DNA of 34,970 bases from an uncultured Chitinophagaceae bacterium (GCA_938017685.1 CALIIL010000122.1:1-34970), one strand, 5' to 3'. Counted from the first letter of the stretch, positions 24,103-31,842 are shown. The notes: a model not told the origin generated them from the letters alone. Numbers and translations: made by a program.

Positions 24103-24519
24103 TCACTTCTGCCAAAAGGCTTCTGATTTTTCAAAACCAATCCATTCTCCTTTGTCATCACAACCACGACAACCCAATTCATATTGAATGAATTTTGTAA
24201 GTGGTATTTGTTCTGCAAGAATAAAACGAAGCAACTCTCCGTCTATAGTTGATATAGCACCGCATAAATTCTCCCAATGTTTTAATGGGTCAATATCCTT
24301 ACAAATATTTTTTATATCCTCGTATTCCATATCCTCATACGAACCTTCTAACGGAATGTGGTTTGAGGTATCCGTATTCGGTGTTTCTTCTGAACAAACA
24401 AGATAATTTCCATTATCATGTTCAATGACATAAAAAGATTGCTCTTTGTTTCTGTGAATGAAGTTGAGCCAGTTGGCATAGTCTATTGCTTTTTGCTTGT
24501 CAGTATATTCTTGTATCAT
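24103..24519 (-). CDS. Hypothetical protein, paralogue of 24650-25072
   Basis: A 138-residue acidic protein of unknown function. The start at 24519 (MIQEYTDKQKAIDYANWL) aligns with the start of its paralogue upstream; the frame is open 12 codons further, but those residues are not matched. Shared features are TDxQKAxDYAxWLxF at the N-terminus, a central DDP/DIDPL segment, and the C-terminal pattern IPLxKxIxYELxxRGxD followed by EWxGFxKxE. Two Cys (CRGC) are its own. It is separated from the paralogue by a strong terminator and so has its own promoter. It could be an anti-restriction or regulatory cargo protein, but there is no direct evidence. Confidence 0.65.
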   Translation of the reverse strand: MIQEYTDKQKAIDYANWLNFIHRNKEQSFYVIEHDNGNYLVCSEETPNTDTSNHIPLEGSYEDMEYEDIKNICKDIDPLKHWENLCGAISTIDGELLRFILAEQIPLTKFIQYELGCRGCDDKGEWIGFEKSEAFWQK

Positions 24520-24606
24520 AATAAAAACGTTTAATATGGTGCAAGCTAGAAACACAAAATGAACAAGAAATCACAGGCTTTGGAATCTTACCTACAACAT
24601 ACCTAC

Positions 24607-24635
24607 AAAAAGAAGCGATCAATGAAGATCGCTTC
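24607..24635 (-). terminator. Terminator of the six-gene methyltransferase operon
   Basis: On the minus strand GAAGCGATC (24635-24627), six-base loop, GATCGCTTC (24620-24612), then a T run (24611-24607). A perfect nine-pair stem 15 bases after the stop at 24650. Confidence 0.88.
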
Positions 24636-24649
24636 GTGTGTAGCATTTT

Positions 24650-25072
24650 TTAATTGTCGGTAAGCCAAATTTCTTCAGCCTTATCAAAACCAACCCATTC
24701 ATGATTCAAATCATAACCTCGACTCGCTAATTCATATCGAATCCATTTATCCAAGGGGATTTTATAGTGAAGCAAAAATCGGAGCGTCTCACCATGAACG
24801 GTTGCGACCATACCCTTAATTTCTTCCATAAATCGAAGTGGATCATCGTCTGTGTATATAGATTGAATATGATCGTATGTCATTGCAGTATATTCATTTG
24901 GACTTGAAATAAATTTGCTTTCCAAGTCTTCCATGAACTCTTTATCACAAACAACATAATCATCACAAGGGCCGTGAACAACTCCGTATTTAGATTCCTG
25001 TTGTCTATACTTAAAAGATAGCCATTTAGCATAATCGTGTGCTTTTTGTAAATCAGTAAAATGTTCCATCAT
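24650..25072 (-). CDS. Hypothetical protein, paralogue of 24103-24519
   Basis: A 140-residue protein of the same unnamed family as the next gene downstream, with HFTDLQKAHDYAKWLSFKYR at the start and IPLDKWIRYELASRGYDLNHEWVGFDKAEEIW at the end. It is the last gene of the operon. Its ATG overlaps the stop of the previous gene by one base (TAATG), pointing to coupled translation with that 193-residue protein. The conserved acidic and aromatic residues in the C-terminal half are the likely functional face. Function unknown. Confidence 0.68.
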   Translation of the reverse strand: MMEHFTDLQKAHDYAKWLSFKYRQQESKYGVVHGPCDDYVVCDKEFMEDLESKFISSPNEYTAMTYDHIQSIYTDDDPLRFMEEIKGMVATVHGETLRFLLHYKIPLDKWIRYELASRGYDLNHEWVGFDKAEEIWLTDN

Positions 25073-25653
25073 TAGATTGTTTTAAAAGTGAAGAGAATAT
25101 GTGCATCGTCCAGTTTCAATTCATTCAAGGCATTTTCTGCTAGTGCATAGGTATCGAAGAATCTCTTAGGAGGGGACGTAACCGAGTCGACTTCTTCCTG
25201 CGAAATAGCAAGATCATAGATTCCAAATACTTTTCGTAAACGTCCCGCTTTTTTAAGTAGGGCAGTAAAATTGGAACAATCGTAGGTATCCCAATCCGCT
25301 AGTATTTTGAAATTCAGATAATGCAGTTGCTGTCCAAGTTGATCCAAGGTATCGTGTACATTTTGTGCAGTATGAGATGCCGAATGCGCAACTTCTTTTT
25401 CCCACTGATTCATGTAGAAATCTAGAATGTCCGCATCGTTAAGCAATTCAAGCATTTCCACTTGAGTCATTTTCTCAAGGTCATAGAGTTTTAGGGCTTC
25501 GCCAGCATAGGTATGTTTAATCATTTCAATTAATTCCTCTCGCAAGAAATAGTCTTCAAAAAATGAGCTTCGAGTAAATACCTTAGAGTTTGCTAGGATT
25601 TTTAAATGTTGCGATAAGAAATGTTGTACGATTTGTTTTGTTGTAATATTCAT
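25072..25653 (-). CDS. Hypothetical protein of the methyltransferase operon
   Basis: A 193-residue protein I do not recognise. It is mostly helical by eye, with an N-terminal IVQHFLSQHLKILANS, an acidic middle (EMLELLNDADILDFYMNQWEKEV), and a C-terminal region with DWDTYDCSNFTALLKKAGRLRKV. No membrane segment or signal is present, so it is cytoplasmic. It is seven bases or less from both neighbours and coupled by TAATG to the next one. Its place between the methyltransferases and the paralogous family suggests a role in the element's own maintenance or defence, but this is inference. Confidence 0.62.
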   Translation of the reverse strand: MNITTKQIVQHFLSQHLKILANSKVFTRSSFFEDYFLREELIEMIKHTYAGEALKLYDLEKMTQVEMLELLNDADILDFYMNQWEKEVAHSASHTAQNVHDTLDQLGQQLHYLNFKILADWDTYDCSNFTALLKKAGRLRKVFGIYDLAISQEEVDSVTSPPKRFFDTYALAENALNELKLDDAHILFTFKTI

Positions 25654-25659
25654 TGTTAT

Positions 25660-25866
25660 TTACTTTTTAGTGTTGGATATTTTATAGAGTTTAATAATTC
25701 TCATTTCCGCAGCGGTATAATCACCGTCAGAAACAATGGCATTCAATACATTTTGAGCTTCCTCTTGCGTATCGAACATTCCCTTATTTTGGTAAGTGAT
25801 GCAAGTGAGTTCATTGGTCTCGATTTGAGTAAGCACAATAAAGAAGGCGGCTTCGTGTTTACTCAT
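25660..25866 (-). CDS. Small hypothetical protein
   Basis: The ATG at 25866 gives 68 residues (MSKHEAAFFIVLTQIETNELTC), which overlaps the previous gene by eight bases. The frame is open further upstream, but only inside that gene. It looks like a compact alpha/beta fold with a FDTQEEAQNVLNAIVSDGDYTAAEMRIIKLYK second half, reminiscent of small phage and plasmid proteins with no known activity. Confidence 0.6.
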   Translation of the reverse strand: MSKHEAAFFIVLTQIETNELTCITYQNKGMFDTQEEAQNVLNAIVSDGDYTAAEMRIIKLYKISNTKK

Positions 25867-26080
25867 GATCGTCTTCGGTTTGCGGTTCACAATGATTGGA
25901 GAGTACAAAAACGAGATAATCATAATCAGCACTTCGTGCTTCTTTCAGGACGGCGCTAATTTCTTCTTCCGTCCACTGTTCCTTGCGAGCTTGTTTTCGA
26001 AAAGCACCCATAAGAGCGAATGCATTTCCATTGATGCCAACTAAGTTTAAGTTGACTGTTTTGTTAATTACTTTTTCCAT
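25859..26080 (-). CDS. Small hypothetical protein overlapping the cytosine methyltransferase gene
   Basis: A 73-residue protein starting 13 bases inside the end of the cytosine methyltransferase gene. It reads VNLNLVGINGNAFALMGAFRKQARKEQWTEEEISAVLKEARSADYDYLVFVLSNHC. Short proteins with GNAFALMGAFRKAARRQGWT-like sequences recur in phages and plasmids of many bacteria, and I have seen them without assigned function. The overlap makes co-expression with the methyltransferases almost certain. Confidence 0.7.
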   Translation of the reverse strand: MEKVINKTVNLNLVGINGNAFALMGAFRKQARKEQWTEEEISAVLKEARSADYDYLVFVLSNHCEPQTEDDHE

Positions 26081-27348
26081 GATATTTTTTTATTTGAGTT
26101 TAAAATTTGTTTTGCTAAAGTTTTGGCGATTTTTTTGACCACACCAATGACTAAGGCATTGCCCATAAAAAAGGCACGTTGGATATCTGTGATGCCTTCA
26201 CATTGTGTAAAATTGTCTGGGAATCCATTGAGCCGCTCCAGTTCTATCGGGTGTAGCCTGCGGTATCTACCTTCCTGAAAAACGATATGTTTTTCACGCG
26301 ATACATAAGTGCCACCTTCCTTGGTAATAATCGTTCGAGAGGCTTTGTTCAAAGAGTCAGGAAAGGGAACATTTCCTTCTCGATAGAGATAAGGAAGTCT
26401 AGTTCGCTTGCTTATTCGTTCAATTGTTTTCGCTGAGCGAACATATTTCCATTTTGGAATTTGCTTTTCTTCAATGAAGTAGGATTCAGGAATATCATTA
26501 ATCGGCAATAGAATATCTCCTAAAGTTTGATAATGGCTAGTGTAAGCACTCTCAACCTTTTGGGTATAATATTTTCCGTTGATAAAAATTCCAGCATTCA
26601 AGAATGGGTTATCTAAACTGCTAAAAGATTTTAAATTATCGTCCACTGTATTATATAATTCTCCTTCTACTAAATCGCTACGACTTGTGACTGGAAATGC
26701 TTTTGCCATGATTCCTTTTCTACATAACCACTCAGTTGGCTTTATCTTTTTTAGTTTTTTGTAGAGTGCTGTATTTCTTCGGTAAGCAAGAATATAAATT
26801 CGTCGCCGTCTTTGCGGAAAACCATATTGGGCGGCGTTCACTACACGCCATTCAATTGCATAACCCAATTCATTGAGGCTAGAGAGGATTACAGAGAAGT
26901 CTCTCCCTTTTTGAGTTTTAGGTGAATGCAGTAAGTGGTCAACATTTTCCAGTAAAAGATACTTAGGGGCTTTGCGTCCTTTCTTTTTTATTAAAGAAAC
27001 AATAGCCCACCAAAGCCTTCCTTTTTTACCTTCCACGCCATGATTATGTGTTCGATTTGCTACAGAATAATCCTGACAGGGGAATCCGCCAACCAGTAAA
27101 TCATGGTCTGGAATTGTTTCAAAGTTATTTGCAACAACCTCTTCTATATCCTCTTCAGAATGATTAGTATTGGGCCATCGGTTTTTGTAAACCATATTGG
27201 CATGCTGTTTGTTCGTTCGAGGTTCGTATTGGTTGCTCCAAACTACTTCATACTTACTCGATTTCTTTTTTGGATCACCTTCCAATGCAATTCTAAATCC
27301 GCCGACACCTGCAAAAAGTTCTACAACTCTTATTGGCTTTTGTTTCAT
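26068..27348 (-). CDS. DNA (cytosine-5)-methyltransferase
   Basis: C5 methyltransferase that transfers methyl from SAM to cytosine in a specific site. The motifs are in canonical order: I VVELFAGVGGFRIALEG (8-24), IV GGFPCQDYSVA with catalytic C91, VI LLLENVDHLL (131-140), VIII QYGFPQRRRRIYILAYR (174-190), and the late IX/X segment RLHPIELERLNGFPDNF and GNALVIGVVKKIAK. The variable region between VIII and IX holds the target-recognition part. The length of 426 residues is normal. Its start overlaps the adenine methyltransferase stop by four bases (ATGA). No cognate restriction endonuclease is visible, so it may be a solitary modification enzyme protecting the element, or the nuclease may be one of the unknown downstream proteins. 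Confidence 0.96.
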   Translation of the reverse strand: MKQKPIRVVELFAGVGGFRIALEGDPKKKSSKYEVVWSNQYEPRTNKQHANMVYKNRWPNTNHSEEDIEEVVANNFETIPDHDLLVGGFPCQDYSVANRTHNHGVEGKKGRLWWAIVSLIKKKGRKAPKYLLLENVDHLLHSPKTQKGRDFSVILSSLNELGYAIEWRVVNAAQYGFPQRRRRIYILAYRRNTALYKKLKKIKPTEWLCRKGIMAKAFPVTSRSDLVEGELYNTVDDNLKSFSSLDNPFLNAGIFINGKYYTQKVESAYTSHYQTLGDILLPINDIPESYFIEEKQIPKWKYVRSAKTIERISKRTRLPYLYREGNVPFPDSLNKASRTIITKEGGTYVSREKHIVFQEGRYRRLHPIELERLNGFPDNFTQCEGITDIQRAFFMGNALVIGVVKKIAKTLAKQILNSNKKISWKK

Positions 27349-28148
27349 ATCGGGTAGTTGGCGGTTAATAATTCCATTTTTCTTTTTCGCTTTGCGCCAC
27401 TTACACCTTTTGCAGCCGATAAGGGTTTTTCAAAAGACTTCGTATGCCAGCCATGCTTTTTGATATATGCATCCAAGAGCGGAGAAGGGTATGAGCTTAG
27501 TAAGAATTTACCCTTTACGCTAACCAGAGTATCCAGTAAGCGTTTGTAATCCGTCTGGGAATAGCCACTGTAATGTCCTTGATTCACAGAATTGTGGTCA
27601 TCCACGACATAAGGCGGATCAACATAATGAAAAGCGTCTTCCGTATTCCGAGCAGTAATTACTTTACATGCGTCTACACATTCAATCTGGGCTGTCTCCA
27701 ACCTTTTTACAATAGATAGATCGAAACGAATTTTTTTATTTCGAAACGCTTGCACTCGTTTTCCATATTTATCATATCCCCAAGAGCCGGGTTGGCAGGC
27801 AAACCCCATAGCGGTTGCTAAATAGAATCCCCAAGCCTGTTGTAAGTGGTCAAACAAATGTGGCATTCGATAGATAGCCATAGCTACAGAATAAGAAGCT
27901 CTCGAAAAAAGCGTTGCTTCAATCTTAGCCTTGAGTTTATCAAAGTCGGAAGAAACCACTTTATAGAAATTAACGACAAGGTGATTCTTGTCATTAATAA
28001 CTTCACTTTCGACAGACTCCTTAGCAAAGAATACTGCACCACCACCGAAGAATGCTTCTGTGTAAATTCGGTGCGGAGGGATAAGAGGTAAAATGTGTTT
28101 AAGCATATTGAGTTTTCCTCCATAATAGCTGATGGGTGTTTTGGGCAT
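27345..28148 (-). CDS. DNA adenine methyltransferase (Dam-type, D12 class)
   Basis: N6-adenine methyltransferase of the alpha group. From the ATG at 28148 the 267-residue protein begins MPKTPISYYGGKLNMLKHIL, the family's SAM-binding first strand. EAFFGGGAVFFAKE is motif I with FxGxG-like glycines (33-38), INDKNHLVVNFY follows, and the catalytic motif IV is DPPY at 177-180. The last strands are GKFLLSSYPSPLLD and HTKSFEKPLSA. The frame is open 10 codons upstream, but homology starts at 28148. It is the first gene of a compact operon with the cytosine methyltransferase (four-base overlap). Phages and conjugative elements often carry such enzymes against host restriction. Confidence 0.94.
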   Translation of the reverse strand: MPKTPISYYGGKLNMLKHILPLIPPHRIYTEAFFGGGAVFFAKESVESEVINDKNHLVVNFYKVVSSDFDKLKAKIEATLFSRASYSVAMAIYRMPHLFDHLQQAWGFYLATAMGFACQPGSWGYDKYGKRVQAFRNKKIRFDLSIVKRLETAQIECVDACKVITARNTEDAFHYVDPPYVVDDHNSVNQGHYSGYSQTDYKRLLDTLVSVKGKFLLSSYPSPLLDAYIKKHGWHTKSFEKPLSAAKGVSGAKRKRKMELLTANYPI

Positions 28149-28232
28149 AAGAATTAAGAACTGATAATAAATACCCACGCAGTCGTAGGTAAAAAGAACA
28201 GCTTCAGAAACAATTATTACGCAATGCCAAAA

Positions 28233-28270
28233 ACAAAAAAGACACGGGCTAAAACAACCAATACGTTAAA
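28233..28270. repeat. Shared 36-bp motif, copy A
   Basis: Copy A (CAAAAAAGACACGGGCTAAA, then CAACCAATACGTTAA) resembles copy B at 31757-31796 with about 80% identity by eye and one gap. Copy A ends in the stop codon of the coupling ATPase gene, upstream of the methyltransferase operon. Copy B lies between the second recombinase and the replication gene. It may be an operator or recombinase arm site. Confidence 0.45.
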
Positions 28271-29447
28271 AATCAGGACTCACTTTATCTAAGGGAAAGG
28301 GAAGCGTTGTAGCAGAAAATGCCTGAGAAGGTTTTCCGTTAATCATGAGCCGCAAGTAAATATCATAATTGGACAGCGATGTAAAATCAGAATGGTGAAA
28401 TACAGGATAGAACTCTTGTTGAAAGAACTTGCTATCCGCCTGACTGAGTCTAAAGCATAATATCGAGCCCACATTCCCAAGTACTGCATCTCGGATTTCT
28501 GGCGATATTTGCGATAAATATTGATTGGCACAGATAATGCCTACCTTAAACTTTCTAAGTTCAGCCCACATATCCAAAAGAACCTTGGTTGTGTAGTGCT
28601 GGTATTCATCCAAATAAATAAAGAAAGGCCTGCGTTGCTGTTCAGGGATTTCAGCACGGCTAAATCCAGCTGAAGACAGAGCGTTTAAGAGTAGGGAACT
28701 AATCAAATAAGCAGAATCACTTCCTAACTGTCCTACAGAAATATTAACCAGAAGGACATGTCCTTTATCCATCATTGAGCGCAGGGAAAGCTGCTTTTTA
28801 TTTTCAATCAAAAACTTTTTAATAAGAGAATGAGAAAGTAAAGCGGTTACTTTATTAAGAATGGGTAAGAAGTCATTTTTACTAAGAAGTGGAAATTCCT
28901 TTAGCCAAAAATCAACGAGTTCCTCATTCTGGATATTTTTTAAGCAAGACGCTCTAAAATGTTTGTCTAGCAATATTTTACGGATATGAGATAAGTCTGC
29001 TTCATCTTGATCTAAAAGAGATAATAAACAAGCTCTTAAGATATGCTCCATTTTAGACCCCCACGATTGCGCACCCCAAATCTTTTGAAAGGATTGTAGT
29101 AAAGCAGAAGCCACCAAGGATCGTTTATGAAGAGATACTTTTCGAAGTGGGTTATAGCCAAATTCTTGAAGTGGGTTCGTGAGGTCAAGGTAAATAATAT
29201 TGTTTTGTTTTTCGTTTGGAAGGTGTTCAAGAATAGATGGAATCAAATCATTATGCAGATCAAAAACACATATACCTCGATTATGGTGAATATCCTGATA
29301 CATGAGATTTTTGAGAACAGTTGATTTTCCACTCCCTGTTTTCCCTAAGAGGTATAGATGAAAAAGCCTGTCAGGCTGATAAATCCCGAAAGGTTTTTCA
29401 TGTTCTCTGAAATTCGAACGAGCGAAGTAACTAACAGATGGTTTCAT
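28266..29447 (-). CDS. VirD4/HerA-like coupling ATPase
   Basis: Hexameric DNA-pumping ATPase of the type IV coupling protein group. The 393-residue protein has Walker A LGKTGSGKST (34-43) and the strand GICVFDLHNDLI. A middle all-helical region carries SWGSKMEHILRACLLSLL, and Walker B is FFIYLDEYQHY (275-285). VGIICANQYLSQI and GNVGSILCFRLSQADS hold the sensor residues. It lacks an N-terminal membrane anchor, unlike classical VirD4, and is of the shorter soluble kind seen in integrative elements. It could move DNA through a conjugation channel or into a capsid. No relaxase, mating channel or capsid gene is visible in the window, so its partner is unknown. It is on the minus strand between the first recombinase (46 bases upstream) and the methyltransferase operon. 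Confidence 0.85.
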   Translation of the reverse strand: MKPSVSYFARSNFREHEKPFGIYQPDRLFHLYLLGKTGSGKSTVLKNLMYQDIHHNRGICVFDLHNDLIPSILEHLPNEKQNNIIYLDLTNPLQEFGYNPLRKVSLHKRSLVASALLQSFQKIWGAQSWGSKMEHILRACLLSLLDQDEADLSHIRKILLDKHFRASCLKNIQNEELVDFWLKEFPLLSKNDFLPILNKVTALLSHSLIKKFLIENKKQLSLRSMMDKGHVLLVNISVGQLGSDSAYLISSLLLNALSSAGFSRAEIPEQQRRPFFIYLDEYQHYTTKVLLDMWAELRKFKVGIICANQYLSQISPEIRDAVLGNVGSILCFRLSQADSKFFQQEFYPVFHHSDFTSLSNYDIYLRLMINGKPSQAFSATTLPFPLDKVSPDF

Positions 29448-29493
29448 GTTATCAGTATGCTCGCATTTAAGAATTACAGCAGTAACCTATTTA

Positions 29494-30399
29494 TTATCCA
29501 ATATGATTCAAAGGGTGTTTTCTCATTTCACCTCGGAGGTGTTCTGCTGAGGCTCTCAAATAAATGGTGGTCGTTTTAATGTCGCTATGCCCCATCATAC
29601 GAGAGAGACTATAAATATCACAACCACCTTCGAGCATAAGCGTCGCAAAGGTGTGTCTTAACTGGTGCAAATGAAACTTCAAGCCTGTCACCTTTCTAAA
29701 TGTATTAACCATATGCTTTAATCCATGCGTAGTAATTCCAAGATTTCTATTCATTGAAGCAAAAAACTCAGGGCAGGTCTTTAGTAATCGTTTCCGCTCC
29801 TTGAGGTAATCCAATAAGATTTGAGTGAGTGTAAAACTCATAGGGATCATTCGATCCTTTTTTCCTTTACCTTGGCGAATATGAAGTGTCATATTCTCAA
29901 GATCAACATCAGTCATTTTCAATCTAATTAATTCACTTCTTCGTAATCCTGCAAAAAGAAAAGTGGCGAATATGGCATGGTTTCTGTATCGGAGATATCG
30001 GTAAGCATAAGGGTAGTTGAAAATAGATTCTAGAATTTTCATGGCTTGTTGTTTTGATAATTTGGGCGGAATTCTTTTTTCTAATTTGGGTTTTTCAATT
30101 TTCTTTACTTCGTTTTCTTTTGCCTGAATAAAGCCGTTTGTTATACACCACGATACAAAAACTGATAAAGCACCTAAGTAAGTCAAATAGGTTCCCGACG
30201 ACCACTTTCTTTTCATTCTCCCATTAAAAAAGAAGGAGCGTATTATTGTGGGATTGTTAAAATCCTCAAGCGTTTTTGGGTTCATTTTATTTTGGAAATG
30301 CTTTAAAGTATTTCGGTATTTCTGAATGGTAAAGGTTGAGTATCCTCTGATATGTGTTGAATAGTCTAAAAAATTATTAATTGTTGTGTTGATTTTCAT
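29494..30399 (-). CDS. Tyrosine recombinase 1 (integrase)
   Basis: Site-specific recombinase of the XerC/D-like kind. An N-terminal SAM-like core-binding domain (about 1-100) is followed by the catalytic domain with all key residues: R153 in GLRRSELIRL, Lys near 178-180 in RQGKGKKD, H245 and R248 in HLHQLRHTFA, H271 in MMGHSDIKT, and the nucleophile Y280 in TTIYLRAS. The length of 301 residues is typical. The ATG lies 22 bases beyond the 3' end of tRNA-Thr, the classical place for an integrase next to its tRNA attachment site. It is related to recombinase 2 on the other side of the tRNA. Confidence 0.94.
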   Translation of the reverse strand: MKINTTINNFLDYSTHIRGYSTFTIQKYRNTLKHFQNKMNPKTLEDFNNPTIIRSFFFNGRMKRKWSSGTYLTYLGALSVFVSWCITNGFIQAKENEVKKIEKPKLEKRIPPKLSKQQAMKILESIFNYPYAYRYLRYRNHAIFATFLFAGLRRSELIRLKMTDVDLENMTLHIRQGKGKKDRMIPMSFTLTQILLDYLKERKRLLKTCPEFFASMNRNLGITTHGLKHMVNTFRKVTGLKFHLHQLRHTFATLMLEGGCDIYSLSRMMGHSDIKTTTIYLRASAEHLRGEMRKHPLNHIG

Positions 30400-30421
30400 A
30401 ATATGAAATCACACTGTACTG

Positions 30422-30494
30422 AGCCGTTGTCGGGGCTTGAACCCGAGACCTCCGCCTTACCATGGCGACGCTCTACCAGCTGAGCTACAACGGC
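30422..30494 (-). tRNA. tRNA-Thr (anticodon GGT)
   Basis: Full cloverleaf on the minus strand: acceptor GCCGTTG pairing with CAACGGC (30494-30488 and 30429-30423), D arm GCTC..GAGC, anticodon stem TCGCC/GGCGG enclosing loop ATGGTAA, and T arm TCGGG-TTCAAGC-CCCGA. The loop gives anticodon GGT (30461-30459) reading ACC. Position 30422 is the discriminator base T. CCA is not encoded. The gene is intact and lies between two recombinase genes, which suggests it is, or was, the attachment site. No second copy of its 3' end is seen by eye elsewhere in the window. Confidence 0.97.
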
Positions 30495-30785
30495 AAATCA
30501 ATTATCCGCTACCACTTCCGTTTGAGAAGGGGTAGCGTTTCTTGCTAATTTGTTATGCCATATAACTCATAGTAAGAATTGGGGCTACCAATTCTTTACC
30601 ATGAAATAGGTAGCCCTTTAATTTGCTTATTCTCCTTATTTTATACGGTTTTAGAGCAATTTGGGGTCTATTTGACCCGTAATTAGGACGACCACATCTC
30701 GTCCCGATTTTGGGACTCAATAAAGTGTGATATTGAATTAAATGAGTAACATAATTAGTATACATAATGAATAAATAGGATGCAA
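30495..30785. other. Hairpin cluster between tRNA-Thr and recombinase 2
   Basis: No gene is seen. The inverted repeats are GGGCTACC/GGTAGCCC (30582-30589, 30609-30616) followed by TTT on the plus strand, and GGGTC/GACCC (30664-30668, 30674-30678). GGACGA/TCGTCC (30686-30691, 30699-30704) overlaps GTCCC/GGGAC (30701-30705, 30712-30716), so the last two exclude each other. Such a cluster next to recombinases may be an attachment or transfer site; the first may also be a terminator. Confidence 0.5.
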
Positions 30786-31730
30786 TTACAGTAAATTCTC
30801 TAAGGACAATAAGTTGATATCTGGGCGTAATTGTTCGGCATGAATAGAGCGTAAATATTTCATAGTCATTTTTATATCTGTATGTCCCATAAGTTTTTGA
30901 ATTTTTGTAGCCGAAACATTTTGCTTTTCCAAGGCACATGCGAAGGTGTGCCGAAAGCGGTGCAGGTGAAAACGAACATCCGATTGCCGGGATATGGAAT
31001 TCACCCAATGTTTCATCCCGTGAATTGTTAAGCCTTTATCATTTTGAGAAGAAACAAAAAGGCTGGTAGCTGTATAATTTTTATTTTTTCGTTCTTGTAG
31101 ATAATCCTTCAAGCAAAGCCATAAAGAAAAGTTCATGGGAATGATCCGAGTACTTTTAGATTTAGAAGTTTCCTTTCTAACCGTAATCAGTTTATGTTCC
31201 ATATCAATGTCCTGAACTCGAAGTCCAATGAGTTCACCCTTGCGTATACCACATAACGTTAAAACATAGAGCATGGCTCTATTTCTTTTTTGAATGAAGA
31301 GATTAGATGAATTGGTGAGTATACTAGCCTCTATTTTCTGAATTTCATCATTTGTTAAAGCTCTGTCGTCTTCATATTGAGGTTCTTCTAGTTTGATATC
31401 ATTTAATGGACTTAAGTTCAGGAAACCTCTTGCGACTAGCCACTTAAAAAAAGTATTCAACTTTTTGGCGTAGGTATGACTGGTAGATGCCTTTACACCT
31501 TGGTATTCCTTATCGCCTACTTTTCGAACACGGGTATGTAGGCGTTTAAAGAATTCCAACAAGGCAGAAGTAGATAGGTCTTGTACCGTTTCAATTTCAG
31601 GCATAATCGAAAGAAACGCATTGAATATATGTCTGTACCCTTGAATCGTTGTTGGTCGTAATCCTCGAATGTATTCGCATTCATTTACAAAATCTTCAAA
31701 TTGTTTAGATAGAAGTTCATGTTGCTGCAT
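30786..31730 (-). CDS. Tyrosine recombinase 2 (integrase)
   Basis: Second XerC/D-like recombinase, 314 residues. The core-binding domain covers about 1-110 (EDFVNECEYIRGLRPTTIQGYRH). The catalytic domain has R163 in CGIRKGELIGL, a Lys in VRKETSKSKS, H257 and R260 in HLHRFRHTFA, H283 in LMGHTDIKM, and Y292 in TMKYLRS. It is clearly related to recombinase 1, sharing IHGMKHWVNS-like and HLHxxRHTFA segments, but at low identity, so the pair is an old duplication or two acquisitions. The two may act together, as in elements that need two recombinases, or belong to separate insertions that met at the same tRNA. It is divergent from the replication gene. Confidence 0.94.
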   Translation of the reverse strand: MQQHELLSKQFEDFVNECEYIRGLRPTTIQGYRHIFNAFLSIMPEIETVQDLSTSALLEFFKRLHTRVRKVGDKEYQGVKASTSHTYAKKLNTFFKWLVARGFLNLSPLNDIKLEEPQYEDDRALTNDEIQKIEASILTNSSNLFIQKRNRAMLYVLTLCGIRKGELIGLRVQDIDMEHKLITVRKETSKSKSTRIIPMNFSLWLCLKDYLQERKNKNYTATSLFVSSQNDKGLTIHGMKHWVNSISRQSDVRFHLHRFRHTFACALEKQNVSATKIQKLMGHTDIKMTMKYLRSIHAEQLRPDINLLSLENLL

Positions 31731-31756
31731 ATGGTTTTAGTGTAGGAATTGTTGAA

Positions 31757-31796
31757 ACCAAAACAAGGCACGTCCAAAATCAACCAATAGGTTAAG
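31757..31796. repeat. Shared 36-bp motif, copy B
   Basis: CAAAACAAGGCACGTCCAAA and CAACCAATAGGTTAAG match copy A at 28233-28270 at most positions. It lies in the 112-base gap between divergent recombinase 2 and the replication gene, a good place for an operator or recombinase arm-binding site. Confidence 0.45.
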
Positions 31797-31842
31797 TCGG
31801 GGCGTCTATTTAAAATGAAGAGAGAATATATGATTTAGAACC

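Noticed and set aside
24188-24406. Small plus-strand frames opposite the methyltransferase operon and its neighbours
   Set aside because: They are antisense shadows of genes that have paralogues, motifs or tight operon spacing.
21820-30422. A second copy of the tRNA-Thr 3' end marking the left attachment site
   Set aside because: I looked for the T-arm and acceptor sequence by eye between about 19.5 and 30.4 kb and found none, so the left end of the element is not fixed.
30553-31008. A 151-codon open frame on the minus strand
   Set aside because: It overlaps recombinase 2 in another frame and extends over the hairpin cluster without a protein-like composition.
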